Assembly (NCBI RefSeq): GCF_002777825.1
Contig: NZ_MEIR01000082.1
Location: 102,068 to 166,067, forward strand
Reading direction: 5' to 3'
DNA: 64,000 nucleotides
Source of the DNA: Snodgrassella alvi
Lineage (GTDB): Bacteria; Pseudomonadota; Gammaproteobacteria; Burkholderiales; Neisseriaceae
The translations under genes and the position numbers were made by a program. Below, in pieces: positions 1 to 8,330 of this stretch. Position 1 is the stretch's first letter. The number at the start of each line of letters is the position of its first letter. The notes under the pieces are model-generated. The model did not search any database and was not told where the DNA came from. It worked only from the letters and a program-made list of their open reading frames with translations.

Positions 1-63
1 ACGGAACATCCTCATAAGGAATTAAGCAATATGGTACCGATAAAATATAAACTACTTAAATAA
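1..63 (+). pseudogene. C-terminal end of an IS3-family-type transposase (OrfB), cut by window edge
   Basis: The open frame running in from the left edge ends with residues HPHKELSNMVPIKYKLLK and a TAA stop. This is the usual tail of IS3-family integrase-core transposases, where an RPH.. motif and a TPIEY-like stretch precede the end. Only about 20 residues are visible, so whether the gene is intact upstream cannot be judged. The call rests on the short tail motif and on an inverted-repeat-like end that follows. Confidence 0.55.
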
Positions 64-86
64 GATACTTAATTTTCTGTGTAATT

Positions 87-112
87 GCTGTACTAACAAT
101 GGGGTATTTATA
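87..112. repeat. possible right terminal inverted repeat of the IS3-type element
   Basis: The stretch GCTGTACTA...GGGGTAT resembles the reverse complement of the IS end seen at 3230-3253 (GCTGTACTA...GGGGATAG). It lies just after the transposase stop and directly before the ATG of the next gene. The match is partial (nine identical bases, then a shared GGGG core), so this is a tentative assignment. Confidence 0.35.
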
Positions 113-577
113 ATGAAATTGGATAACATTGATAAAAGGATACTAAGAATACTTCAGCGAGAGGGTAATATTCAAAATAATGAACTTGCCAAAAAAGTAG
201 GATTATCTCCATCCCCGTGCCTGCGTCGCATAAAAATATTAGAAGATGCCGGATTTATAAAACAATACGTAGCATTACTCGATAAAAAAACCATTAACAA
301 ACAATTAATAGTATACGTCAGAATAAAGATAGATATTGCCAACACAAACTCAGCCGCCATAGAAAGATTTATTTATGAAGTAAAATTATTATCACAAATT
401 CAAGAGTGTTATGTAATGGCAGGAGAAAATGATTTTTTACTGCGGGTTTTGTGTAAGGATTTAGAAGAGTATAGAAGTTTTCAAGTCAATACCTTAGCAT
501 TGTTACCAGGCGTCTGTAATATCAGAACAGAAATACCATTACAAGTTGTGAAATGGACTACTGAAATAGACATTTAA
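113..577 (+). CDS. Lrp/AsnC family transcriptional regulator
   Basis: A 154-residue protein with the full Lrp/AsnC layout. The N-terminal winged helix-turn-helix (about residues 4-50) contains LDNIDKRILRILQ and a recognition helix with SPSPCLRRIKILE. It is followed by a linker strand and a C-terminal RAM/AsnC ligand-binding domain (about 65-145) with the VMAGENDFLLRV strand. Members bind amino acids and act as local or global regulators of amino-acid metabolism. A GGGG-type ribosome site lies about 8 bases before the ATG. No amino-acid transport or metabolism gene lies next to it in the window, so the target is unknown. It is followed by a terminator shared with argS. Confidence 0.9.
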   Translation: MKLDNIDKRILRILQREGNIQNNELAKKVGLSPSPCLRRIKILEDAGFIKQYVALLDKKTINKQLIVYVRIKIDIANTNSAAIERFIYEVKLLSQIQECYVMAGENDFLLRVLCKDLEEYRSFQVNTLALLPGVCNIRTEIPLQVVKWTTEIDI

Positions 578-587
578 ATAAAAAATA

Positions 588-616
588 AAAAGCCTGAGTT
601 TACAGGCTTTTTTGTT
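588..616. terminator. bidirectional Rho-independent terminator between the Lrp gene and argS
   Basis: The stem AAAGCCTG / CAGGCTTT with a short loop is flanked by an A-run on the left and a T-run on the right. It can serve both convergent genes. Confidence 0.85.
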
Positions 617-618
617 TC

Positions 619-2355
619 TTACATTTTGTCTAATACATCTAACCCCAAAAGATGCATTCCCTGTTTTAAGGTTCTTCCTGTTAATCTGGCTATCTGTAAA
701 CGACTATTTCTGATTTCATCCTTTTCTTTTAGAATCGGATATTTTTCATAAAATTTAGAGAAAGAAGAGGCTAATTGAAATAAATAATTAGCAAGATAAT
801 GAGGCATACATTCTTTCGCCACAGAAATAATCACATCCTCAAACTGCAACAATAAGCATAACAGATTTATCTCATCCTGCTCTATTGCCCTGATAACATG
901 ACCAACATCAGGCTCAATAGATTGTCCGCTTTTATTAAGCAAACTTTGAATGCGTGTATAAGCATACTGTAAATAAGGTGCAGTATTCCCTTCGAAAGAC
1001 AACATACCTTCCCAGTTAAAAATATAATCACTCGTTCTGTTTTTAGATAAATCTGCGTACTTTATCGAAGATATACCAACAGCAGTTGAAATCTTAGCAA
1101 TTTCATCATCGGACAACGCCGGATTTTTCTGGCGTACCAAATCTGAAGCCCTTTCAACAGCTTCATTTAAAAGATCAATTAATTTAACTGTATTACCATC
1201 CCGGGTTTTAAATGGTTTACCATCTTTTCCCATCATAGTACCAAAAGCAATATGCTCCAACTTAACATTTTCAGAAGCAAATCCTGCTTTATGTACTGTT
1301 GCAAACAGCTCTTTAAAGTGTAAACTCTGGCGAACATCAACAACGTACAGAATTCGATCTGCCTTTAAATGTCTAACACGATATCGAATACATGCTAAAT
1401 CAGTAGTCGAATATAGAAAACCACCATCGCGCTTCTGAATAATAAATGGCGTAGGATTGCCATCTTTATCTTTAATCTCATCCAGAAATACAACCTTTGC
1501 GCCCTCACTATCTACTGCTATGCCTTTTGCAACAAGCTCATCAACAGTTGGTTGCAAATCATTATTATATGAAGATTCACCTTTGAAATTACTCTCATTA
1601 ACCAGTAATCCCAGTTTCTTATAAACCTCCAAACAATGCTTTTGCGACACTTGGACAAAACGACGCCATAAAGCAAGAACTTTTTCATCTCCGCTTTGTA
1701 ATAACACTACGTAACTTCTGGCTGTTTCTGCAAATTCTTCTGACTCTTCAAATCTCTTTTTTGCATTTCGATAAAATGCTTCCAGATCCACCAGCGCAAC
1801 ATCACTTTCCCCAACTTTTTCTGTTTCAACCATATAAGTAATGAGCATACCAAATTGCGTTCCCCAGTCGCCAACATGGTCTTGACTAAAAGCATCATGC
1901 CCTAAAAACCTCAATACCCTGTTTAAAGCATCACCAATAATACTAGCGCGCAAATGACCAACATGCATCTCCTTAGCTAAATTAGCAGAAGGATAATCAA
2001 TGGGTATTATTTGTTTCGGTTGTTTTTTTACACCTAATCTATCATCAACCAAACTTTCTAATGCCCTCTGACCAAGAAAGCTGCCTGATAAAAAAATGTT
2101 AATAAAGCCAGAACCTAATACCTCAATAGTCTCAGCAATCCCCTCTGCTTTTAAACTAGCTAAATTACTTACAATTTTTTCAGCCAGCTCTCTAGGATTT
2201 AATTTTAAAGATTTTGCAGCCGCCATAGCGCCGTTAATCTGATAATGGCCAAATTCAGGTTTTGATGCAGGGCGCAGCAAAGTAGCGTAAGAAGATAAAC
2301 CACTATCTTCAAAAGCTTTATCCACATAACGACTTAAAAATTTTTGTAATTCCAT
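619..2355 (-). CDS. argS: arginyl-tRNA synthetase
   Basis: A class I aminoacyl-tRNA synthetase charging tRNA-Arg. Visible are the N-terminal Arg-tRNA synthetase domain (about residues 1-85), the HIGH-type motif HVGHLR after SANLAKEM (about 130), the KMSKS-region substitute MMGKDGKPFKTRDG (about 370), and the C-terminal DALR anticodon-binding domain with YLQYAYTRIQSLL. A GTG lies six bases upstream at 2361, but the AAGGTG ribosome site at about 2363-2368 is better spaced for the ATG at 2355, giving 578 residues, normal for the family. Single gene, convergent with the Lrp-type regulator. Confidence 0.97.
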   Translation of the reverse strand: MELQKFLSRYVDKAFEDSGLSSYATLLRPASKPEFGHYQINGAMAAAKSLKLNPRELAEKIVSNLASLKAEGIAETIEVLGSGFINIFLSGSFLGQRALESLVDDRLGVKKQPKQIIPIDYPSANLAKEMHVGHLRASIIGDALNRVLRFLGHDAFSQDHVGDWGTQFGMLITYMVETEKVGESDVALVDLEAFYRNAKKRFEESEEFAETARSYVVLLQSGDEKVLALWRRFVQVSQKHCLEVYKKLGLLVNESNFKGESSYNNDLQPTVDELVAKGIAVDSEGAKVVFLDEIKDKDGNPTPFIIQKRDGGFLYSTTDLACIRYRVRHLKADRILYVVDVRQSLHFKELFATVHKAGFASENVKLEHIAFGTMMGKDGKPFKTRDGNTVKLIDLLNEAVERASDLVRQKNPALSDDEIAKISTAVGISSIKYADLSKNRTSDYIFNWEGMLSFEGNTAPYLQYAYTRIQSLLNKSGQSIEPDVGHVIRAIEQDEINLLCLLLQFEDVIISVAKECMPHYLANYLFQLASSFSKFYEKYPILKEKDEIRNSRLQIARLTGRTLKQGMHLLGLDVLDKM

Positions 2356-2361
2356 TCTCAC

Positions 2362-2715
2362 ACACCTTATCTTTTATATTTATACTTCTATATATAACAT
2401 AAAAAAATATAAAAGAAATTATAATTATTTATAGAATTTATTGATAAATCTGCTTTTTATTAAATTATTTAACAAAAAAAGTAAATATATTGATACTAAA
2501 CATATACTTATAAAAAATATATACGCATACCAAAAACTGAAACATTAGCACAAAAATAGCATATAAAATATAAACCATTTTTCTCATACAATTCAGAATT
2601 TCGTCAATATACCAGCAACATGTCTGGCATACTTCACTTACATAGCTGGGTGGTTACGGATAAAGGCGCATTAATTAAGAAGCAGACAGGGAAGGTGTAA
2701 AAATTCTTGCTGATT
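2362..2715. other. AT-rich intergenic stretch, no gene recognised
   Basis: Very AT-rich DNA upstream of argS. It must hold the argS promoter, but no clear -35/-10 pair was picked. One 26-codon open frame at 2620-2700 has no recognisable product. Confidence 0.5.
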
Positions 2716-3118
2716 ATGTCTGTATTGTTAACAACTGATAAAAGAGGTAAGAATCAACCACAGATATTAACTAAAGAGCAATTAAAAGCTTGGAGCGAGC
2801 AAATCAAAACCGGCGAGCTGTCGGCCATAGGAGAAGTGTATCAGGCGCTGGCCAAAAAGGGCATGACTATGCTCACTGGGCATTAGGAGTGGCCACGGCA
2901 GATACCATCACCGGCAATGGCGCTTTGCAGTTTATGCAGGCCGTGGCTAAGAACCATAAACAAAAGCTCATTCAGGCGTGGGTTGACAGTATACGGCGCG
3001 ATATGGTGCTGGGCTATCTGGCCATGCTGCAAAAAAACTGGAAAAAGGTAAAGGCGGTAAAGATATTACCTATGAAGAAATGTTAGACTTTCATGTAGAC
3101 GTATTTAACAACAATAAG
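2716..3118 (+). pseudogene. N-terminal part of a decayed RTX-like secreted protein gene, frameshifted
   Basis: An ATG at 2716 opens a frame reading MSVLLTTDKRGKNQPQIL, then KEQLKAWSEQ and SAIGEVYQALAKKG. Near 2865 coding sense moves to another frame (HDYAHWALGVATADTITGNG, then ALQFMQAVAKNH). Near 3045 it moves again (GGKDITYEEMLDFHVDVFNN). Joined, these give one continuous protein of the kind found at the start of large secreted RTX-like proteins in Neisseriaceae (helical, with YAxWALGVA...TITG). Two frameshifts and truncation at the IS fragment at 3119 make it non-functional. The family assignment is from memory of such N-termini and is uncertain; the decay itself is visible. Confidence 0.6.
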
Positions 3119-3253
3119 CTGGATATCGGCTTCGGCTTCTTTTAAAATAGATACGATTTGATGTTCAGTCATCTTTTTCATGTTTAAATCCTTAGTGGGT
3201 TAATAAAGAAAATTTTCTACTTTTATGCTGTACTATTTTAGGGGATAGTTACA
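3119..3253 (-). mobile_element. left-end remnant of an IS3-family element with the start of orfA
   Basis: On the minus strand an ATG at 3181 opens MKKMTEHQIVSILKEAEA followed by DIQ, the typical beginning of an IS3-family OrfA helix-turn-helix protein. The frame is cut at 3119. About 70 bases upstream the element ends in TGTAACTATCCCCTAAAATA (3253 inwards), a plausible terminal repeat starting with TG. Only 135 bp remain, so it cannot transpose. It abuts an IS481-type fragment at 3254. Confidence 0.65.
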
Positions 3254-3391
3254 GCTGAACATTACCTAACTGTTTAGAGAGTTCTAAAAGTCCTAATTTT
3301 GGTTTAATTATTTTTGTAGATTGATTCATTACTGACACTCCATTATTGGTTTAAAATATATTAAATGTCAGATTAAATAAAGACTACTACA
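3254..3391 (-). mobile_element. left-end remnant of an IS481-type element with the start of its transposase
   Basis: The minus strand encodes an ATG-initiated frame MNQSTKIIKPKLGLLELSKQ then LGNVQ, interrupted at the junction with the IS3 end. This matches the usual start of IS481-family transposases (KPKLGLLELAKQLGNVSQA...). The outer end at 3391 reads TGTAGTAGTC inwards, a plausible terminal repeat. Together with the neighbouring fragment it shows nested or successive insertion into the RTX-like gene. Confidence 0.6.
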
Positions 3392-3960
3392 ATTTAAAAA
3401 CGGCGACGGCATCACCACCATTGAAGACCATAATGGATTGTCTTATATTAAGGATGATCAGATAAAGTCGCTTACTTTCAGTGCTTATAAAGACGGAATA
3501 GTGATTAAAAACGGGATTAAAGGCAATATTATTTATCTGCTTGGCTATAATTTGAAAAACCGGGGCAAAAATTCTGATTTAGACAATATTATATTTACCA
3601 AAGATGATAAGCATGGGCAAACTTTATTAAGCCTGATTACAAAGCGAAAACCTGCTGATATGCCCCTTATTCCGCAGTTTGAAATAGATTCGGCTATCAA
3701 TAATCACCTGCTCAGCTCTGCTGACAATAGTCTGCTTGATGATTCAGGCAATTATACCGCAGGCCTTGCCAGAATTCCTGTAAAGAATGCCCCGCCGGAT
3801 AACCATACCAATAAAATTCTCAACTCCGGTTTTAATTACGCTGATGCGATGTTACTCAAGCAGGCAATGGCGTCTATGAGTTCAGGACTTGTTAATAGCA
3901 GCATGGCAATACACCGCCACAGGATAAACTTTCAGGTACTGCTGATAATTATTTGTGTGT
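3392..3960 (+). pseudogene. C-terminal part of the decayed RTX-like secreted protein gene
   Basis: Coding sense resumes right after the IS481 end (FKNGDGITTIEDHNG, then LSYIKDDQIKSLTFSAYKDG). It continues to a tail with FNYADAMLLKQAMASMSSG. Around 3900 the frame breaks: read in the next frame the protein would finish NTPPQDKLSGTADNYLCVSA V-stop at about 3960, while the uncorrected frame runs on to 3995. The alternating glycine-rich beta-type sequence and the KQAMASMS tail resemble the ends of FrpC-like RTX proteins. No intact calcium-binding nonapeptide repeats are left. Family call is tentative. Confidence 0.5.
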
Positions 3961-4006
3961 TTCGGCTGTATAAAAGCAAGTTTCTGTTCTGTTAATTTGA
4001 ATTTAT

Positions 4007-4036
4007 GCCTGTAACAACAGTTACAGGCTTTTTTTA
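4007..4036 (+). terminator. Rho-independent terminator
   Basis: Nine-base stem GCCTGTAAC / GTTACAGGC with a four-base loop, followed by seven T. It is the original terminator of the broken gene upstream. Confidence 0.9.
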
Positions 4037-4144
4037 TGTACAAATATTGGCATCTGTTATCGATTACAGTAATCAGGATGTATAATATTTACTTGATGAA
4101 ACAGCAAATATTAAATTATTAATTTATTTATGGAGAAATAACCC

Positions 4145-4987
4145 ATGTGCCAGTTGTTAGGCATGGATTGCAATACGCCCACTGATATTGTGTTTTCTTT
4201 TGAAGGTTTTCGTTTGCGTGGTGGGTTAACAGATTATCACGCTGATGGCTTCGGTATTGCTTTTTTTGAAGGCCATGGCGTACGCCTGCTTCAGGATGAC
4301 AAGCCCTGTGCCAGCTCACCGGTGGCTGATTTGGTGCAGCAGTATAAAATTAAGTCGGAAAATGTGATTGCACATATACGCAAGGCTACGCAGGGGCAGG
4401 TGCATCTGGTGAATACGCACCCGTTTGTACGCGAATTATGGGGAGAATACTGGGTATTCGCACATAATGGTAATCTGCGCCATTTTGCGCCAGCCAGAGG
4501 AGAATATTTTAATCCGGTAGGTTCTACCGATTCTGAACAAGCATTCTGCTATCTGCTTGAGCAGCTACGCCAACGTTTTCGCCACAAGCCCGCACGCGAG
4601 GTTTTATTTCATACAGTAGCAGAAATCACTGCTGAACTGCGCCAATACGGGCTGTTTAATTATATGCTCTCCAATGGCGACTGGTTAATAGCCCATGCCA
4701 GTACCCTGCTTTTTTATATTATCCGGCAGGCACCTTTTGGCAAGGCCATTCTGGCTGATGAAGATGTGGCCATTGATTTTTCCGCTGTAACCACGCCGTA
4801 CGATCGTGTGGCGGTAATTGCCACCCTGCCCCTTACCTGTAATGAGCAATGGCAGCAACTGGCCATTAATGAGCTGGTGATGTTTAGTCAGGGAGAAATT
4901 GTTTTGCGTGATTGTATTCAGCCGCCGCAATATATGGATGTAGAAGAAGGGCTGGCCATTGCACGTAAAGCGGGGGTAAGTATGTAA
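4145..4987 (+). CDS. class II glutamine amidotransferase (YafJ-like)
   Basis: A 280-residue N-terminal-nucleophile amidotransferase. MCQLLGM at the start places the catalytic cysteine at residue 2, exposed once Met is removed. The glutaminase fold is marked by the DYHADGFGIAFFEG stretch, the HIRKATQG loop, the NTHPF motif and AHNGNL (about 27-120). It hydrolyses glutamine to glutamate and ammonia; stand-alone members lack a known acceptor. A GGAG ribosome site precedes the ATG at the proper distance. Monocistronic, with the terminator of the decayed gene upstream. Similar in size to YafJ. The physiological role is not established. Confidence 0.88.
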   Translation: MCQLLGMDCNTPTDIVFSFEGFRLRGGLTDYHADGFGIAFFEGHGVRLLQDDKPCASSPVADLVQQYKIKSENVIAHIRKATQGQVHLVNTHPFVRELWGEYWVFAHNGNLRHFAPARGEYFNPVGSTDSEQAFCYLLEQLRQRFRHKPAREVLFHTVAEITAELRQYGLFNYMLSNGDWLIAHASTLLFYIIRQAPFGKAILADEDVAIDFSAVTTPYDRVAVIATLPLTCNEQWQQLAINELVMFSQGEIVLRDCIQPPQYMDVEEGLAIARKAGVSM

Positions 4988-5424
4988 TGGCTGATTGAAA
5001 CAGATGATTTATTTATCTGGTACATGGGAAAATTTTAGTCTGCGGGTTGATTGCTGTAAACACAATATCGCTGGTTTTTATTATTGGCCAGATAATAGCA
5101 TGCATTTATACAGCATAGTATTAGCTGTTTATTTTGTTGATTTATGTGCCTCTGTAGCCGGTAAATGCACTCTACTTTTAATTTAATCTTACCAGCTAAT
5201 CAACATCGGGATATTTGTATGCATAAACAGACTGTGTAATAACAAACTGAAATGGCTTTCTCTGTCTAATAAACTAATTTACGTGCTATACCAACGAATC
5301 AATACAAATTTAATATTGAAGCATTCGCTGCTTTGAATTGGTATTTATTGACAACTTATTATTTTTACAGAAGTATTGGTTTATTCTACTGTGTAGATGC
5401 AGGTTTTTATACGCTATAAATAAA
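4988..5424. other. intergenic stretch without recognisable gene
   Basis: A short open frame at 4995-5186 (63 codons) has no ribosome site or recognisable sequence and is not called. Nothing else was seen except the hairpin at 5425-5474. Confidence 0.5.
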
Positions 5425-5474
5425 GCCATTAACACATAAGCTTCTGTATGTTCAGGAGTCTATGTGTTAATGGC
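5425..5474 (-). terminator. terminator of the sodium symporter gene
   Basis: Perfect 14-base inverted repeat (GCCATTAACACATA / TATGTGTTAATGGC) with a 22-base loop. On the minus strand it is followed by TTTATTTATA. It lies 35 bp past the symporter stop. Confidence 0.65.
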
Positions 5475-5508
5475 ATAAGTCTTGATTACAATATTAACGG
5501 TATCGGAA

Positions 5509-6870
5509 TTACATAAAACCGTATATCAGGATAGCAATTACCGCCACAGGGATAACAATCCGGCACAAGAACTTCCAGCCAGCAAATATTGCCGGGCTTA
5601 AATTCAGTTCCTGCCGAATGGTTTCCTGCTTCATCAGCCAGCCCGCAAAAATAATGGTACCCAGACCGGTTAACGGCAGCATAAGTTTACTGGTAACGTA
5701 ATCCAGAAAATCAAAAATATTTTTTCCAAATATGGTGACATCCTGCCATGCATTAAAGGACAACAGACAGGCAATACCCAATGCCCAGATAACCACGCTG
5801 CTTGCTAATGTAGCTGATTTACGGCCTAAATGGGTTTTCTCTTCCAGCAGTTCTACTGTTGGTTCCAGTAATGAAATAGAGGAAGTGAGTGCAGCAAAGG
5901 TAAGGAAGATAAAGAACAGTACACCAATGATAGTACCGCCAGCCATATTACCAAAAGCAATCGGCAAGGTAACGAAAATCAGGCCGGGGCCTTCCGCCGG
6001 TTGCAGGCCGTTAGCAAATACCAATGGAAAAATAGCCATACCGGATAATACGGCCACGATTACGTCCAGAATCACAACGGTACGGGCAGTGGAAATCAGA
6101 TTAACATCTTTGCCCAGATAAGAGCCATAGGCCATCATAATGCCCATACCCAGAGACAGACTGAAAAACGCATGTCCCAATGCTGCCAATACTGCCTTAC
6201 CAGTAATGGCAGACCAGTCTGGGGTAAACAGGAACGCAAATGCCTTGCCAAATGACGGGCCACTGACAACGCCAGCATAAATCACCAGTCCAATCAGCAA
6301 AACACCCAGCCCCGGCATCATGATTTTGCATGAGCGCTCCAAGCCAGCACCTACACCCATGGCTACAATTAAGCCAGTAGCCAACATAAACACCGTATGC
6401 CAAGTAAGCAAATGGTTTACACTGCCAAGAAACTGCTCAAAAACCTGGCTGGTGCCATCACCATGCAGCCCTTTAAAAGTACCATTGGCGGCAAGAAAAA
6501 TGTAATCAGTCGCCCAGCCACCTATCACACTGTAAAAAGACAATATCAGGAATGAACCAAGTACACCAATAATGCCTACCCAGCGCCATGATTTAGACCG
6601 TCCTTCAGCAGCAGCCACATCTTCCATGGTGTGAATCGGGTTTTTCTGTCCGCGACGGCCAATCAACCATTCAGCTACCAGAATCGGCAACCCAATTATA
6701 AACATACAAATCAGATAGGTAAGCACAAAGGCAGAACCACCCATCTGACCGGCCATATAAGGAAATTTCCAGATATTACCCAAACCTACCGCTGAACCTG
6801 CTGCGGCAAGCATAAATCCCATCCGCGAGCTCCACTGTGAATGCGATTTTTTCTTTGTTCCGCCACTCAT
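5509..6870 (-). CDS. sodium-dependent transporter of the NSS/SNF family
   Basis: A 453-residue inner membrane protein of the neurotransmitter:sodium symporter family (LeuT fold). The hallmark first helix reads SRMGFMLAAAGSAVGLGNIW then KFPYMAGQMGG, containing the unwound Na+/substrate site. About eleven hydrophobic segments follow. Prokaryotic members carry amino acids with Na+. The N-terminus is basic and short (SGGTKKKSHSQW), as usual. Substrate cannot be told from sequence. Single gene with its own terminator. Confidence 0.93.
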   Translation of the reverse strand: MSGGTKKKSHSQWSSRMGFMLAAAGSAVGLGNIWKFPYMAGQMGGSAFVLTYLICMFIIGLPILVAEWLIGRRGQKNPIHTMEDVAAAEGRSKSWRWVGIIGVLGSFLILSFYSVIGGWATDYIFLAANGTFKGLHGDGTSQVFEQFLGSVNHLLTWHTVFMLATGLIVAMGVGAGLERSCKIMMPGLGVLLIGLVIYAGVVSGPSFGKAFAFLFTPDWSAITGKAVLAALGHAFFSLSLGMGIMMAYGSYLGKDVNLISTARTVVILDVIVAVLSGMAIFPLVFANGLQPAEGPGLIFVTLPIAFGNMAGGTIIGVLFFIFLTFAALTSSISLLEPTVELLEEKTHLGRKSATLASSVVIWALGIACLLSFNAWQDVTIFGKNIFDFLDYVTSKLMLPLTGLGTIIFAGWLMKQETIRQELNLSPAIFAGWKFLCRIVIPVAVIAILIYGFM

Positions 6871-7096
6871 AATTGCCCTTTACTTCCTGATTCAAAATTC
6901 ATAAAAAAATTCAACATTTAACTATATAATGTAAATTTAATCAGTAATCATGCCATGAATCGCTTTTTTGGACAAGAATTGATTGCTAATGCACCCTATT
7001 TCTGAGTATAAAATCTATTATTTAGACATTATGTCTAAAAATATGCGTTTGTATTTCTGCATTTCACCGCCCACAGAGACAAACAACAATCGATGA

Positions 7097-7900
7097 TTAC
7101 AGTAAACGATGTTGTAGTGCTGGTAGCTTTGCGCGTACCGATTGCAGAAACTCAGCATTCAGCTCAGCACAAATCACGCCCTCACCTTCAGGTAATGAAG
7201 CCAGAACCTCACCCCACGGATTAATAATCAGGCTGTGGCCATAGGTACGACGGCCATTCTGATGCTGCCCGCCCTGTGCTGAAGCCAGTACATAGCACTG
7301 ATTTTCAATTGCTCGGGCGGTTAATAGTGTATGCCAGTGTGCCTTACCAGTGGTATAGGTAAAGGCTGCCGGTAAAACCAGCACATCAAATGGGAGCTGG
7401 GCGCGGAAGAATTCAGGAAAACGCAAATCGTAACAAATACCCTGTGCTACCGCGATATTATCAACTTTCAGCTCTGGTACATCCATTCCCCGCAGTATGG
7501 TATCGGCTTCAGCATAGTATTCATTAGCACCACTGTAACCAAACAAATGCATTTTGTGATAGAAACCTAGCAGCTCACCGGCACGCCCATATACCAGCAT
7601 AGTATTAAGCACTTTGGTTTTGTCTGTACTTTGTAAAGGTATGGTACCTCCAAACAGCACAATACCCAACTCAGCCGCCAGTGTTTTTAAAGCAGTTTGC
7701 AGTGCGCCATCGCCAAATGTCTCTGCCACAGCTACTTTATCGGTATCATCCTTTCCCATTATTGGCCAGTATTCGGGTAATACCACCCATTCTGCTCCTG
7801 CTGCGGCAGCCTGCCGCACTAATCGTTGCATAGACCGGATATTTTCAGCAACGTCAGTACCTGAAACCATTTGTACAATGCCAACATTGATATTGTTCAT
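7097..7900 (-). CDS. nitrilase-family carbon-nitrogen hydrolase (Nit2/omega-amidase-like)
   Basis: A 267-residue alpha-beta-beta-alpha hydrolase with the Glu-Lys-Cys triad visible: E43 in VVLPEYW, K116 in GFYHKMHLF and C156 in GICYDLRFPE. The LRFPE context after the cysteine and the ARAIENQCYVL segment are those of the Nit1/Nit2 branch, whose members deaminate alpha-ketoglutaramate or deaminated glutathione. In beta-proteobacteria a close relative often stands near envelope or peptidoglycan genes, but here it stands alone between the symporter and the defence operon. Exact substrate is inferred only at family level. Confidence 0.88.
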   Translation of the reverse strand: MNNINVGIVQMVSGTDVAENIRSMQRLVRQAAAAGAEWVVLPEYWPIMGKDDTDKVAVAETFGDGALQTALKTLAAELGIVLFGGTIPLQSTDKTKVLNTMLVYGRAGELLGFYHKMHLFGYSGANEYYAEADTILRGMDVPELKVDNIAVAQGICYDLRFPEFFRAQLPFDVLVLPAAFTYTTGKAHWHTLLTARAIENQCYVLASAQGGQHQNGRRTYGHSLIINPWGEVLASLPEGEGVICAELNAEFLQSVRAKLPALQHRLL

Positions 7901-8330
7901 GTATTGCTCCTTAAATACTCAAAAAACTTATGCCATAACTGTAGCCGTAAGATTATTTATAGCCTTAACTGGATTAAGACGCAAATAAATCAATATTTAT
8001 TGTGATAATGCAGGTAGTTACTGTGATGGTAAAGCATTTATTGAAAAAATGTTACTTTAATTTCTACTAATACATTAATATTACTTAATATATTTATACT
8101 AATATAAATATATTTTGACTTTGATATAAGGCTATTACTAGAATGATCATGAAGTTGAACAGAAGTTAATATTTAGCTGCTGCAACAGTATAAGAGGAGG
8201 AATAGACAATAATACAAACCAAACCACTACTTTTAAATAATACCACCTGATTAGCTGATGATTCAGCTATATAAATAATTACAGCAGAATTAAGTATCAA
8301 TTTTTTCGGATTTACTCAGGAACAATCATA
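7901..8330. other. intergenic region upstream of the Gabija-like operon
   Basis: 430 bp of AT-rich DNA that should hold the promoters of the nitrilase gene (minus) and the defence operon (plus). A strong purine run AAGAGGAGGAA at about 8190-8200 looks like a ribosome site but no ATG/GTG/TTG frame of meaningful length follows. It may mark a lost small gene or leader. Confidence 0.4.

Noticed and set aside
4995..5186. 63-codon frame after the amidotransferase gene
   Set aside because: No ribosome site and no protein-like features.
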